Shown piece by piece: positions 43,901 through 55,900 of a stretch of 64,000 nucleotides of DNA. The translations under genes and the position numbers were made by a program. The DNA is from Lucinisca nassula (lineage: Eukaryota > Mollusca > Bivalvia > Lucinida > Lucinidae), in the NCBI GenBank assembly GCA_963580285.1, contig OY757015.1, forward strand, positions 148,922,082 to 148,986,081. Direction: 5' to 3'. The notes beneath the pieces are model-generated. The model worked only from the letters and a program-made list of their open reading frames with translations. It made no database searches and was not told the DNA's origin. Positions within the stretch are counted from its first letter, which is position 1. The number at the start of each line of letters is the position of its first letter.

Positions 43901-46900
43901 AGCGCTCACTCTACAGTAACCTGCCAACAAATTCATATTGAGTTTTGCTGCATCTTTGACCCGGACAATCATATGTATATGTGGTGAATCCCTATGCTGA
44001 AATTCAACTCTATAAAATAATAATATTGGAGTCTTTTTTTTTTCGTATTTTTTTCGTATTGAGTGTGCGCTTATTAGGTAGATTTTTCATCACAATATGT
44101 TCATACAATTTTGAAAAAACTAAGCGCACGGTGCGGTTAATAGGTGGAATACGGTATGTTTGCAGTATAAAGAAGAAAAGTATCACAAATTTTCATGAGA
44201 AAGGAAAGAATGCACTATGTCACACAGAAGTGTTATCATAATGAATTGGATCATTTATGCTGCTAAATTATATATTAGTATGGGTACTCATTAGAATTGC
44301 TTCAAACAGGGGATTATAATGAACACTCACAACATGAACAAGAAAATGTCATCTGGGCCCGGATGTTCAAAACAAATGATGTCATTAGTTTACATATTCA
44401 TTGTTTGAATCATTTGATATGACTAATATGCTATTAGATTTGCTGAAAAAATGTGAGTAGCTTATACAAATGCAAAAGCTACTCAATTTTTTTTCGACAA
44501 AAGATATCCTGTTTGTTAGATTATTGCACTTGCTTCTCATACCATGCTAAACTGTCCAACAGTTTGGTCTCTTACAAGTTTATTAAGCTAACAATGCTTT
44601 GAACAGCTAGGTCCAGTTGTTCAAAGCTAACTTTGTTGTTAGCTGATGAATTTTTAAAAACTTTGATCATCTACTATCAATATGGTAAATATGATAATAT
44701 TTTTGCTGAAAAAATGTGAGTAGCTTTTGCAAATCACATATTTCCAGCAAAAAATTAGAGAATATTCAAAAGTGTACTTAACTGAACATGGCCCCCAACT
44801 ATCGGGGCTGGAAGAAATAGATGGGCTACATGATGCTTCCACGCAGAGCTGTAACCGACCACACGAGTACTGGTAAACCGCTTAGAGTTTCTAAGCCTGT
44901 CCAGGCAAAGCGGTGCGAGTGGGACCATCCATGCATATAAACCTTATTGGTTTCATTGGGAGGCAGGGCTTGAGATGTCATTTCATCTCAATGTCGGGTA
45001 AAAGTCCCACAAAATTAGAAGCAACGTCTCCAAAATGAACTATACAGTGTTGACAGGGACTTTAAACCTCAAATCAAACAAAACTTGCCTGAACAGTTAA
45101 CAATTTAACTACTAACTAGCTCGTTAAGCCGATGCTGCTTTGAACAACTGGCCCCTGGACTCTGAAAATTATCTCCCATCATGTACCCATCTTAACTCTT
45201 CTTCTAACAGCTGTCCAGTGCCTCCTCACCTTTTCTAATGGACCATGATGGTGACAAGGACAATGCAACTCAAGAGAGCCAAAAGACAACAGAAATTCTT
45301 AAACCTTTCCCCCAGGTAAGTTTGGACAACAGATTTTTTATTGTAATCTTTTACAAGTATGACTTCTGAAGATATTTTTAACCTGAGGGATGACCAGGCC
45401 ACTCAGAACCATGATTTTGACCAGTCTGGGTATTCCGTTGTTTTTAAAGCTCTATACTAAGCCCATACACCAATAAGATTATTCTTGCATATCACACCTG
45501 TTCAATGTATTTTATTAGTTTTAGCTCACCTGATCTGAAGGCTCCGGGGGAGCTATTGTGATCGGTGCCCATCTGTCTTTGTCGTCCGTTCACAATTTCT
45601 TTAAATGATATCTCTTCATAAACCACTGAACAGATTCTGACCAAACTTGGTAGAAATGATCTTTGGGTCGTTCTCTTTCAAAGTTGTTGAAAGTATTCCA
45701 TTCCATGTAACTCAGGTTGCCATGGCAACTAAAAGTGGAAAATAAAACATTTAAAAATCTTCTTGTCTTAAACTAAAAAACATAGGTGTATCCTTATATA
45801 GGAAAATCCTTAAAAAATCTTCTTGTCTGAAACCAGAAGGCTCTGGTCTCTTTGATCTGCGATATTAATCTTCACAAATTATAACCCTGGTGCCAAAAAT
45901 AGCCCACCCAGGGGCCCACTGATTTTACACAGGCTAATATAGGGAAAACCTTTAAAATCTTCCTGTCTGAAACCAAAAGGCCCAGGCCTTTAATATTTGG
46001 TATGAAGCTTCATCTAATGGACCTCTTCCAAGATTGTTCAAATTATCGCCGTGGGGCCATTTTTTCCAAAATGCATGGCCCATATGCTTAACATAGACTT
46101 ATAAAGGGAAAACCTTTAAAAATCTTCTTGTCTGAAGCCAGAAGGCCCAGGTGTTTGATATTTGGTATGAATCTTCATCTAGTACACCTCTACCAAGATG
46201 TTCAAATCATAACCCTGGGGACAAAAATGGCCCCACCCAGGTCCCACACGTTTTACATTGACTTATATTATGGAAAACCATTAAAAACCTTTCTTGTCTG
46301 AAACCAGAAGGCTCATGCCTTTGATATCTGGTACACAACTTCGTCATGTCGACCTCTGCCATGATTGTTCAAATTGTAGCCCTGGGGCCAAAAATTGCCC
46401 CGACTAGGGGCCCACATGTTTTACATAGGCTTAAAAGGGAAGACCTTTAAAAATCTTCTTGTCTGAAACCAGACAGCCCAGGCCTTTGATATTTGATACA
46501 TAGCTGCATCTAACAGACTTCTATCAAGAGCATTTGGTGTTTGTACAAGCCTGCTATGGCCTGAGCAGCAAGCGAAGAACATAACCATATTGGCTAGATG
46601 CACAGGCTGATCCGACACTTTCTGTTTTGCTGTCCGCCAGTTCATTTACAGGTGAATGTATAAAAATAACCACAATAGAATGCGTTTAATGTCTTTTACA
46701 TGCAGCCATTTCTGTGTCAGACAATAATGTTTGCAAAACCATGTTGCTAGCTAATGAGTGCTGGGATCAGACTGTTCAGCTGTCATTTTGTGGTCTCTCA
46801 CGTGCATACAAGAAAGACTGGTTAGCCTGTGCATTTGCAAAGTCTAATCTGAGTCTTCACTGTTCACACTGTGTCACTTTGTGGAAAGTGAAGCTGCTGA

Positions 46901-49900
46901 TCACGCCGCCTGCATGAGGAGGTTAAACTTGACTTTAGTGATCACTACATGCACACATAAAATTTATGCATGATGTCTGCATTCTTCTCTTGTTAATTTG
47001 TTGTCAATGAAACGGACTTCAGGAGCTTTCAGGTTCATGTAAGGCATTCTGAATCACAAAATTTGGCAAATCAATTATTACCTTAACTGAACGCCATACT
47101 TCACGTCATTTCAGTTGTCTCTCTATTAACAAAGACGAAAAATGTAAACATTTGTTTTGTCATAAGCTTCAATCATTTTGCAACAAGATTCATGCTTTCG
47201 AAGTGTATGAAATTTTAGTGCATGACAAATAGGTATACCTGGTACACAGCGCCTTTTTTTGCCGAGAAACATCGTGAACAGCTTCACCTGTACCAATGTT
47301 TCTTTCTCCGTCAAATAGCCATTTTCACGAAGACATTTGCGTTGTTTCACAGAGAAATTTACTGATACAGGTACCTATGCAAATAGTGTAGATCCAGATG
47401 AGACAGCTATGAGCCGTCTCATCTGGATCTACACTATTTGCAACTCAGTTAATGATTTTGACTATAACCCCTATTGACAACAAAGGACATGTCCAAATTC
47501 TATGATGGGAGAGACCACTTCAGAAACTCAGGGATGTAAACTGTCCCAACAGGCACGACATAATTGTGACGTCACATCAACATCGGTATGTCATGGCGTT
47601 TATGCAACGTTACATCAACGTCGATGCAACGTCATGACTTTGTACCGACGTTGATTTGACGTTGCCCTAGCGACCTTTGCCTGCTGGAGTTGAACTGCTA
47701 ACATATTTACCCGAAGTATTCAGACACCACAGTTCCTTATCATACTTGTTCTGATATTTGAACAACTGCAATATACATGTACATGTACTACCCGAAGTTG
47801 TTTCTAAAAATAGCTGGACAAGTTGCAAACGGTGTAAACCCAGATGAGATGCTGCATCATTCAGCGTCTCACCTGGGTCCACCCTGTTTGCTCAGCCTTG
47901 TCTGTCCGAATACATATGGTTAAAATATGGTATATTTTAGGATACCAGTGCTACTAAACAGCTAGATCTGTGCCAGATGTTTAAAGATCTTACTCCTCCA
48001 GAGCAGAAGACTACAGGAGCATATAAAACACAAAGGTAACATTTCAGTTTTGTGGTTTTACCATCAAACTAGTGGGTCAGAAGTGCTCACCTGGATGAGG
48101 CTGATCATATATTACATTGTGCCTTGATGGCCATTTTGTCTATCGGATCACATTGCCTTTAGCAGTTCTGAATCTGCATGTTATCTTGATGCTTCTGATT
48201 AAGTATTTGAACAGCTTAGTCTGATTTAGGATTCAGGCACAGATGATGTTGATTCAAGGAGTGAAAGTGTATAGTTTTGCCAGGCCAGGGCTATCAATTG
48301 CACCTGCATAATCTGTTACCAAAGAAGTAAACCAAGTCAACCAATCATGTGAATACAAGTGTTACACAAACAAAGCTATAGTGTATACGGCCACTTGCAA
48401 AAAAGCCACAATACCCTGTCTTCTTGTGGACTCAGCGAGTTTGACATATACTGACACGCCTGAGCTACTCCTCCCTGAAAATTTTATATGCAATTACTAT
48501 ACAGGTGCTTTGAAGAATTTCAAGATGGACACCATCTGGGATATCATAATGCAACAATTTTAGCAATGCTGAATCTCCAGGTCACCAAATGCCTCAAACC
48601 AATTTCAACAGAATGCAACAGACCATTCGGTAGCAGATGTGGTTTGAACATTTTCAAGATGGCCAACATGGCAGCTATCTGGGATATCAGAACAGAATGG
48701 TACTAAGAAGTCTGAATCTCCATGTCATCCCAATGCAATCCATCAAGTTTCCGCTCAATTCAACTTGATGTGCTTTGAAGATTTTCAAGCTGGCGAACTT
48801 GGAAGCCATCTTAAATAACAGAACAGAATAATTTCAGCAATTCTGAATCTCCATGTTGCCCAAATGCCTCCGAGTTTCAGCTCCATCCAATGTTTGGTTA
48901 AGGAGATGTAGTTTGAAAAATTTTAAGATGGCGGCCATGATGGCCATCTTGTATATCCAAATGGAACAATTTTAGCAAATCCGAATTTCCATGTCCCATC
49001 AAGTTTCAACTTGTTCTTACCTCTCAGGCTCTGGTTCCGGAGGAGATAGATGTCTTTTGAAGAATTTCAGGATGACTTCCGTGCACAGCCATCTTGGATA
49101 TGGGGACAGAACAATTTTAGCAAATCTGAGTCTCCATGTCACCCCAATGCCTCCCATCGAGTTTCAGCTCAATCCAACCCTGGGTTCGGAAAGAGATGTA
49201 AATTGAAGGATCTCAGAATGGCCGCCATAGCATCAAATCTGAATTGCAATTTCGCCCTGATGCCTTCCATGAAGTTTCAACTTGATCCAACCTCTGTTTC
49301 GACAGATGTGGTTTGAAAAATTTCAAGATGACCACCATGGCGGTCATCTAGGATATCGGAATGGAATGATTTTAGCAAATCTGAATCTCCATGTCCCCCC
49401 ACCCACCCCCTCCCCCAATCCTGATGTCTCCCATCAAGTTTCAGCTCAATTGGACCTTTGGTTCAGGAGATGTTGTTTGAAGAATTTCAGGATGGCTGCT
49501 TGGATATCGGAACAGAATGATTTTAGCAAATATGAATCTCCATGCCATCCAGATACCGCCCATCAAATTTCAGCTCAATTCGACCTTTGGTTTGGGAGGA
49601 GATGTCGTTTGAAGAAATTCAAGACGACCACAATGGCAGCCATCTTAGATACCTGAACGGAAAGATTGAGCAAATCTGAATCTCCATGTCACTCCGATGC
49701 CTACCATTAAGTTTCATCTCAATTCAACCTTTGGTTTGTGAGGAGATGTCGTTTGAGGAGATGTCATTTGAAGAATTTCAAGATGGCCTCCATGGAAACC
49801 ATCACCCAGATGCCTCTTATCAAGTTTCAGCTCAATTCGACCTTTTGTTCGGGGGATGTCATTTGAAGAATTTCAAGATGGCCGCCAAAGCCCCCGCCCA

Positions 49901-52900
49901 TAGGGGCTTGAAGAAATATATGGGCTGCATGATGCTTCCACGCAGAGCTGAATCCGGCCAGCACACTAGTACTGGTAAACCGCTTAGAGGATCTAAGCCT
50001 GTCCAGGAACCGCGGTGTGAGGCGGACCATCCATGCTACTAAACCCTATTGGTTTCATTGGGCGACAGGGCTTGAGATGTCATTTCATCTCAATGTCGGG
50101 TAAAAGTCCCACAAAATTGGAAGCAACATCTCCAAAATGACCTTTACAGTGTTGACGGGGACGTTAAACCTCAAATCAAACAAACAAGATGGCCGCCATG
50201 GTGGCCAGCTTGAATATCCGAACAGAAAGATTTTGGTAAATCTGCTCCGCCATGTCACTCCGATGCCTCCCAACAAGTTTGGAGTGGAGCGCTGTGGTGC
50301 AGTGGTAAAGCATCGGATATGAGATCGAGAGGTAGCCGGTTCGATCCTCGCAAGTGCCACATGCTGTTTTCGTGTGCAAGAAACTTTATCCACATTGCTT
50401 AGTACTGGTTGCTACCCAGGAAAAGAGGGCCACATGGAAGATGAGTACTAGTACTAAATGTGTTACCCTCTATAAATAAGGTTGATTATTATTATACCCG
50501 CTTTTTCGAAGAAAAATCGGGTATATTGTTTTCGTACCACAGTTCACTCCGGCGTCAGTCCGTCCGTCCGTCTGTCCGTCCGTCTGTCCGTCCGTCTGTC
50601 CATCCGTCTGTCTGTCCGTCCGTCACGTTTCTTGTGATTGGATCTCCTCTGCAACCACTGTAGTTACACTTTTGAAACTTTGCATGTGGATAGTACATGG
50701 AATGTAGATGGCAGTGGGCAACTTTTTTGTGACCTTGACCTCAACATGACCCCAAGGTCAAAGGTCAAAAATTATGATTTGCCATATCTCCTAAACTATG
50801 GGAGTTACATTCCTGAAACTTTGCTTATTTGATGGTCCTTGGAATATAGAATATGTCAGGTTACTTTTGGTGTGACCTTGACCCCAAGGTCAAAGGTCAA
50901 AAAGTATGATTTTGTCATATCTTCTAAACTATTAGAGTTACACTTCTGAAACTTTGGTTATTGGATGGCCCTTGGAATATAGAATAAATCTGGATACTTT
51001 TGGTGTGACCTTGACCTCAACTTGACCCCAAGGTCAAAGGTCAAAAATTATGATTTGCCATATCTCCTAAACTATTGGAGTTACACTTCTGAAACTTTGC
51101 TTATTGGATGGCCCTTGGAATATAGAATATGTTGGGCTACTTTTGGTGTGACCTCGACCCCAAGGTCAAAGGTCAAAAAGTATGACTTTGCCATATCTTC
51201 TAAACTATTGGAGTTACACTTCTGAAACTTGGTTATTGGATGGCTGTTGGAATATAGAATAAATTGGGATACTTTAAGTGGACCTCAACATAACCCCAAG
51301 TCAAAGGTCAAAAAGTATGACTTTGCCATATCTTCTAAACTATAAGAGTTACACTTCTGAAACTTTGCTTATCAGTTAGAATGTTCTTTGCAACTTTTTG
51401 TAACTTACATGTAGTTTTGGCTAGCTAATACATAGTCATTAGTGTTATTAATAGAAAAAGCGGGTATTTGCGATGGTTTACCATCGACTGCAGATCTAGT
51501 TATTATTATTATTTCATCCCCATTCGACCTTTGGTACAGCAATTATCGTTTGAATAATTTCAAGATGGCCACCATGGCAATTTTAGCATCTTAGATATCT
51601 GTCTGACTCCTCCCAACAAGTTTCAGCTCTATTCGACCTGTGGTCCAGGAGGAGATGTTGGTTGAAGAATTTCAAGAATTTGGAAATCAGAACTGAATGA
51701 TTTTAGCATAACATCCATAACATCCGAATACCGCCCATCAAGTTTCTGCTCAATTCGACCTTTGATTCTGGAGATGTCATTTGAAAAATTTCAAGATGGA
51801 GGCCATTTTGGAAATTCGAAACAGAACCTTTTTAACAAATCTGAATCTCCATTTCTAACATGCTTTTCAATGAAATATAGAGATTTCTCAGTGAAATATA
51901 AAACAATATTGTCACTGTTTCAAACAGTACCGACTGCACATGAGTACTGGTTACCCACATAGAGGATCTAAGCCTGCCCAGGTAAAGCAGTGCGAGTCGG
52001 ACTGTCCATGCTTATAAACCCTATTGGTATCATTGGGCGACAGGGCTTGAGATGTCATTTCATCTCAGTGTCGGGTAAAAGTCCCACAAAATTGGAAGCA
52101 ACGTCTCCAAAATGACCTATATAAACAAGGTCAAGACTGATATCAATTTTATTTTTTCACTGCTTGGGACTCCTGTAATCCTATTTTTTTCCAAATCTAA
52201 TTCTGTGGTCAGTTTTTTCCATCGTCAGAGGATTGAAAACTAGACAATCAAGTGAGCATATGCTCACTAATACCCCCCGGCTACAGCCATCAGTAAAACA
52301 TGAGCCAAAGAAACATACAGTTGAGTTCATACAACCATCTTTTGAGCAGAAATGAAGAAATCTGTGAAAGTTGTTCATCTCAGAATTGAAATTAGTGAAG
52401 AAATGTTGTCGCTAGAGTGACGACAATGTTTTTTTCTAAAAATAGACACATTGACCTTGACCTCTTGAAAGTCAAACTCGCTCGAGATTTTGTCATAACG
52501 AACATTTTTGGACGGGTTTTTAAAAAAAATCTGTCCTTTAAAATAGCGATGTCCGGGCGGGCGGGCGTCCTGCGGGCGGGCGGGCGGGCGTCGTCCCAGG
52601 TTTACCTTTTGGTTAACCTTTTTTTCAAAGTGATATTTTTCATCTATTCTTTAGCAGATTGTTTTATTATCAGGACTGATGCATAAGTGGAGGTACCGCT
52701 TTCATGTATTATCCATAAATGGCGCAAAAGACTAAAATTATGGCAGAAATTGTCATTTTTCAAACTTGTGTTTTTCAGGTTTACCTTTTGGTTAACCTTT
52801 TTTCAAATGCCAGTGTAGTGGATAGAGTGCTGGACTACGAATCCTATTGTTGACTATGAATCTGAGGGGCGTGAGTTCAAACCCCGGTGGAGACATTTTT

Positions 52901-55900
52901 TTTTTTGTTCTTTTTTTTTTCCTTCTTTTTTTATTCTTTTTTTCTTTATTTTTCTTTTCTTCTCCATAAACACATATGAACAATTATTATCTTCCTCCCC
53001 TGATAGTTGCTAGTAATAATATATACATGCATGCACAGGCATGGAATTTTCTTTTTTTTTTTTTTTTTTTTTTTTTTTTCGTTCTTTTTTTAGCTCACCT
53101 GAGCACGAAGTGCTCAAGGTGAGTTGATGTCCGTCGTCCGTCAACAATTTCTTTAAACGACATCTCCTCCTGGGATAATGGCCCGATTTCAAAATTATTT
53201 TACAGAAATGTTCATTAGGTGACCCTTTTTCATAATTGCTAAAATCAGTGGCCACTAGAGCTAAAAATAGAGCTAAAAATAGGATTTTTTTTTTCTTCGT
53301 AAAACACATAAACAACCCCCCCCCCCCCCCCTCCACAAAAAATTGTTACTGGGTTAGGATATTGCATTTGTTCTGTACATACATGCATACATAGTTTTAC
53401 ATACATACCCTACCCACCCCACCCTACCCTAGCATACCATACCCCACAACCCCACCCCACCCGCATCCCAAAACAACCCCAATCCACCCCCAACCCCACC
53501 CCATCCCACCTTACCCGACCTCACCCCATCCCACCCACCCAAGCCCACTCCACCCCACAACCACACCCCATCCCACCCCACACCCCACCCCACCACAAAT
53601 TCCACCCCGTCCCACCCGACTCCTAACCCATCCCACCCCACCCCACCCTACCCCACACCAGCACACCCCACCTTACCCCACCCATGCCACCACTATCCTA
53701 ACCGTACTGAAAAAAAAACCCGTCCATAATGCCATTAGGCATTTTTCTTGTTGTGAAGTTAAATTGAAATCATTGAAGAAATGTTGTCGCTAGAGTGATG
53801 ACAATGTTTTTGTAAAAATAGCCACAGTGACCTTGACCTTGAAAGTCATAATCACTCGAGATATTGTCCTAAGGAAGATTTGTGTGAAGTTATACATTGA
53901 AATTGGTGAAGAAATGCAAGCGCTAGAGTGATGACAAAGTTTTTCTAAAAATAGCCACAGTGACCTTGACAGTGAGGTCACAAACTTGAAAGTCGAACTC
54001 GCTCAAGATATTGTCATAAGTAACATTTGTGTGAAGTTATATTGAAATTGGTGAAGAAATAAAGGCAGTACAGCGATGACAATGTTTATCAAAAAAATAG
54101 CCACAGTGACCTTGACCTTGAGGTCATGAGCATGAACGTCACACTCGAGTTAGTGTCATGTGGAACATTTGTGAGATTATATTGAAATTGGTAAAGAAAT
54201 GTAGGCGCTAGAGCCATGACAAAGACAAAGTTTTTCTAAAAATAGCAAAAGTGACCTTGACAGTGAGGTCACAACCTTTAAAGTTGAATTCGCTCGAGAT
54301 ATTGTCATTAAGTAATATTTGTTTGAACTTAAATTGAAATTGGTGAAGAAATAAAGGCACTAGAGCGATGACGTTTTTTTCTAAAAATAGCCACAGTGAC
54401 CTTGACCTTGAGATCATGAGCATGAAAGTGGAACTCACGCGAGATAGTATCATATTAAAGGAACATTTGTGTGAAGTTATATTGAAATTGAATAAGAAAT
54501 GTGGGCGCTAGAGCAATGACAAATTTTTTCTAAAAATGGCCAGTGACCTTGACCTTGAGGTCATGACCTTGAAAGTGGAACTCTCTCTAAATATTGTCAT
54601 AAGGAACATTTGTGTGAGGTAATATTGAAATTGGTGAAGAAATGTAGGCGCTGGAGCGATGACAAAGTTTTTCCAAAAATAGCCACAGTGACCTTGACCT
54701 TGAGGTCATGACCTTGAAAGGTGAACTCGCCCATCCTATTTTTGTGCTTTGCATTTGTTTGAAGTTTCATGAAATTATCTCAAACGGTTTGAAAGTTACA
54801 GAGCGGACACAAGTGTATGATAAAAATTGCAAGTTAAAACATACAAAGGGCAATAACTCTGAAAGTAGAAAAGCAAGAGTTACGGTTCATGTGTTCTGCA
54901 CGTCGTCTCATGGTGTTTAATATTTATGTGAATTTTCATGAAAATATATCAAGCGGTTGAAAAGTTATAGATCGGACACGAAAATGCAAGTTAAAACATA
55001 CAAAGGGCAATAACTCTAAAAGTAGAAAAGCAAGAGTTACTGTTCATGTGTTCTGCACATCGTCTCATGGTGTTTAACATTTATGTGAAGTTTCATGAAA
55101 ATATATCAAGCGGTTGAAAAGTTATGGAGCGGACACGAAAATGTTAACAGACACACAAACACACACACACAGAAAATACGAAAACTATATACCCCCATGG
55201 CATACTGCGTATGCCGGGGGCCCCCATGGCATACTGCGTATGCCGGGGGTATAATTAATGAACTGTATTAGACTTGACGCTTAGCCCGTTCACAAGTCAC
55301 GAGGACATTAATGACGTCATTTTCGACGCTGACGTCACGTATTTTGTTGCGCCACGTCAGATCTGTCCGTGTCTTTTTGGGGAAACTAATATCTCATTTA
55401 TTTCAGTAACCATTCATAAAAATGCCATCCCAGGCTATTTCTCAGGTGCAAACTTTTAGTTTACACAAAATATTATACCCAGTAAGTACGTTGGACACCA
55501 CTAAATTGACGCGAAGCGACCAGGAACAAAGCTAGTTTTCTCTAAGGGTGAGTGACGTGATTAGTGAAGCTAAATATTGCTGTTTTGAAGCATGTAAGAA
55601 ACAGAAAATGTGATTTTTTCAGTGTATGATCAAATTTTATTTCACTCTGGTTTTGGTGTTCATTCGATGAAATAAAATTCGACCTTACACCGAAAAAATC
55701 AAATATCATCTGTCACCAGGATGCCTTCCACCAGGTAGGAGCTGTTGAAGGACAGTATAGCTTGCCCATTGGGTTTTGGAAATTGAATAATCAAGTACAG
55801 GACCTTGATCATACTGGGTGGTGGTAGTGGAGGTGCATCTGTTTGAAACTTTGGATCAGTATCTAATTTCTACAGATCCAATCATTATGTCAATACACTC

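Larger units (their letters stand above)
48490..51870. repeat. Tandem array of AAGATGGCCGCCATGG-type units (about 130-150 bp) broken by three insertions
   Basis: Units contain GAAGAATTTCAAGATGGCC, ACAGAATGATTTTAGCAAAT, CTGAATCTCCATGTCACC, CATCAAGTTTCAGCTCAATT and CGACCTTTGGTTCGGG. About ten units occupy 48490-50278 and two or three more 51510-51870. Insertions: SINE-1 (49888-50184), SINE-4 (about 50279-50490) and a second array-bearing element (50493-51510). Confidence 0.85.
52247..55255. repeat. Large composite repeat element with an 8-unit GACCTTGACCTTGAGGTCA array
   Basis: Starts with AACTAGACAATCAAGTGAGC and the palindrome AGTGAGCATATGCTCACT, and ends with two copies of CCCCATGGCATACTGCGTAT then GCCGGGGGTATAA (55190-55255). 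The array unit (135-146 bp: GAAGAAATGTAGGCGCTAGA, ATAGCCACAGTGACCTTGAC, CGCTCGAGATATTGTCATAA) occurs once at about 52390-52500 and seven more times at 53752-54715; the gap holds foreign low-complexity DNA. A second pair of units (AAGGGCAATAACTCT) lies at 54835-55140. Confidence 0.75.

Noticed and set aside
53429..53641. Gly/Trp-rich open frame on the minus strand
   Set aside because: It is the translation of a CCCAC/CCCCA low-complexity tract and has no protein-like variation.
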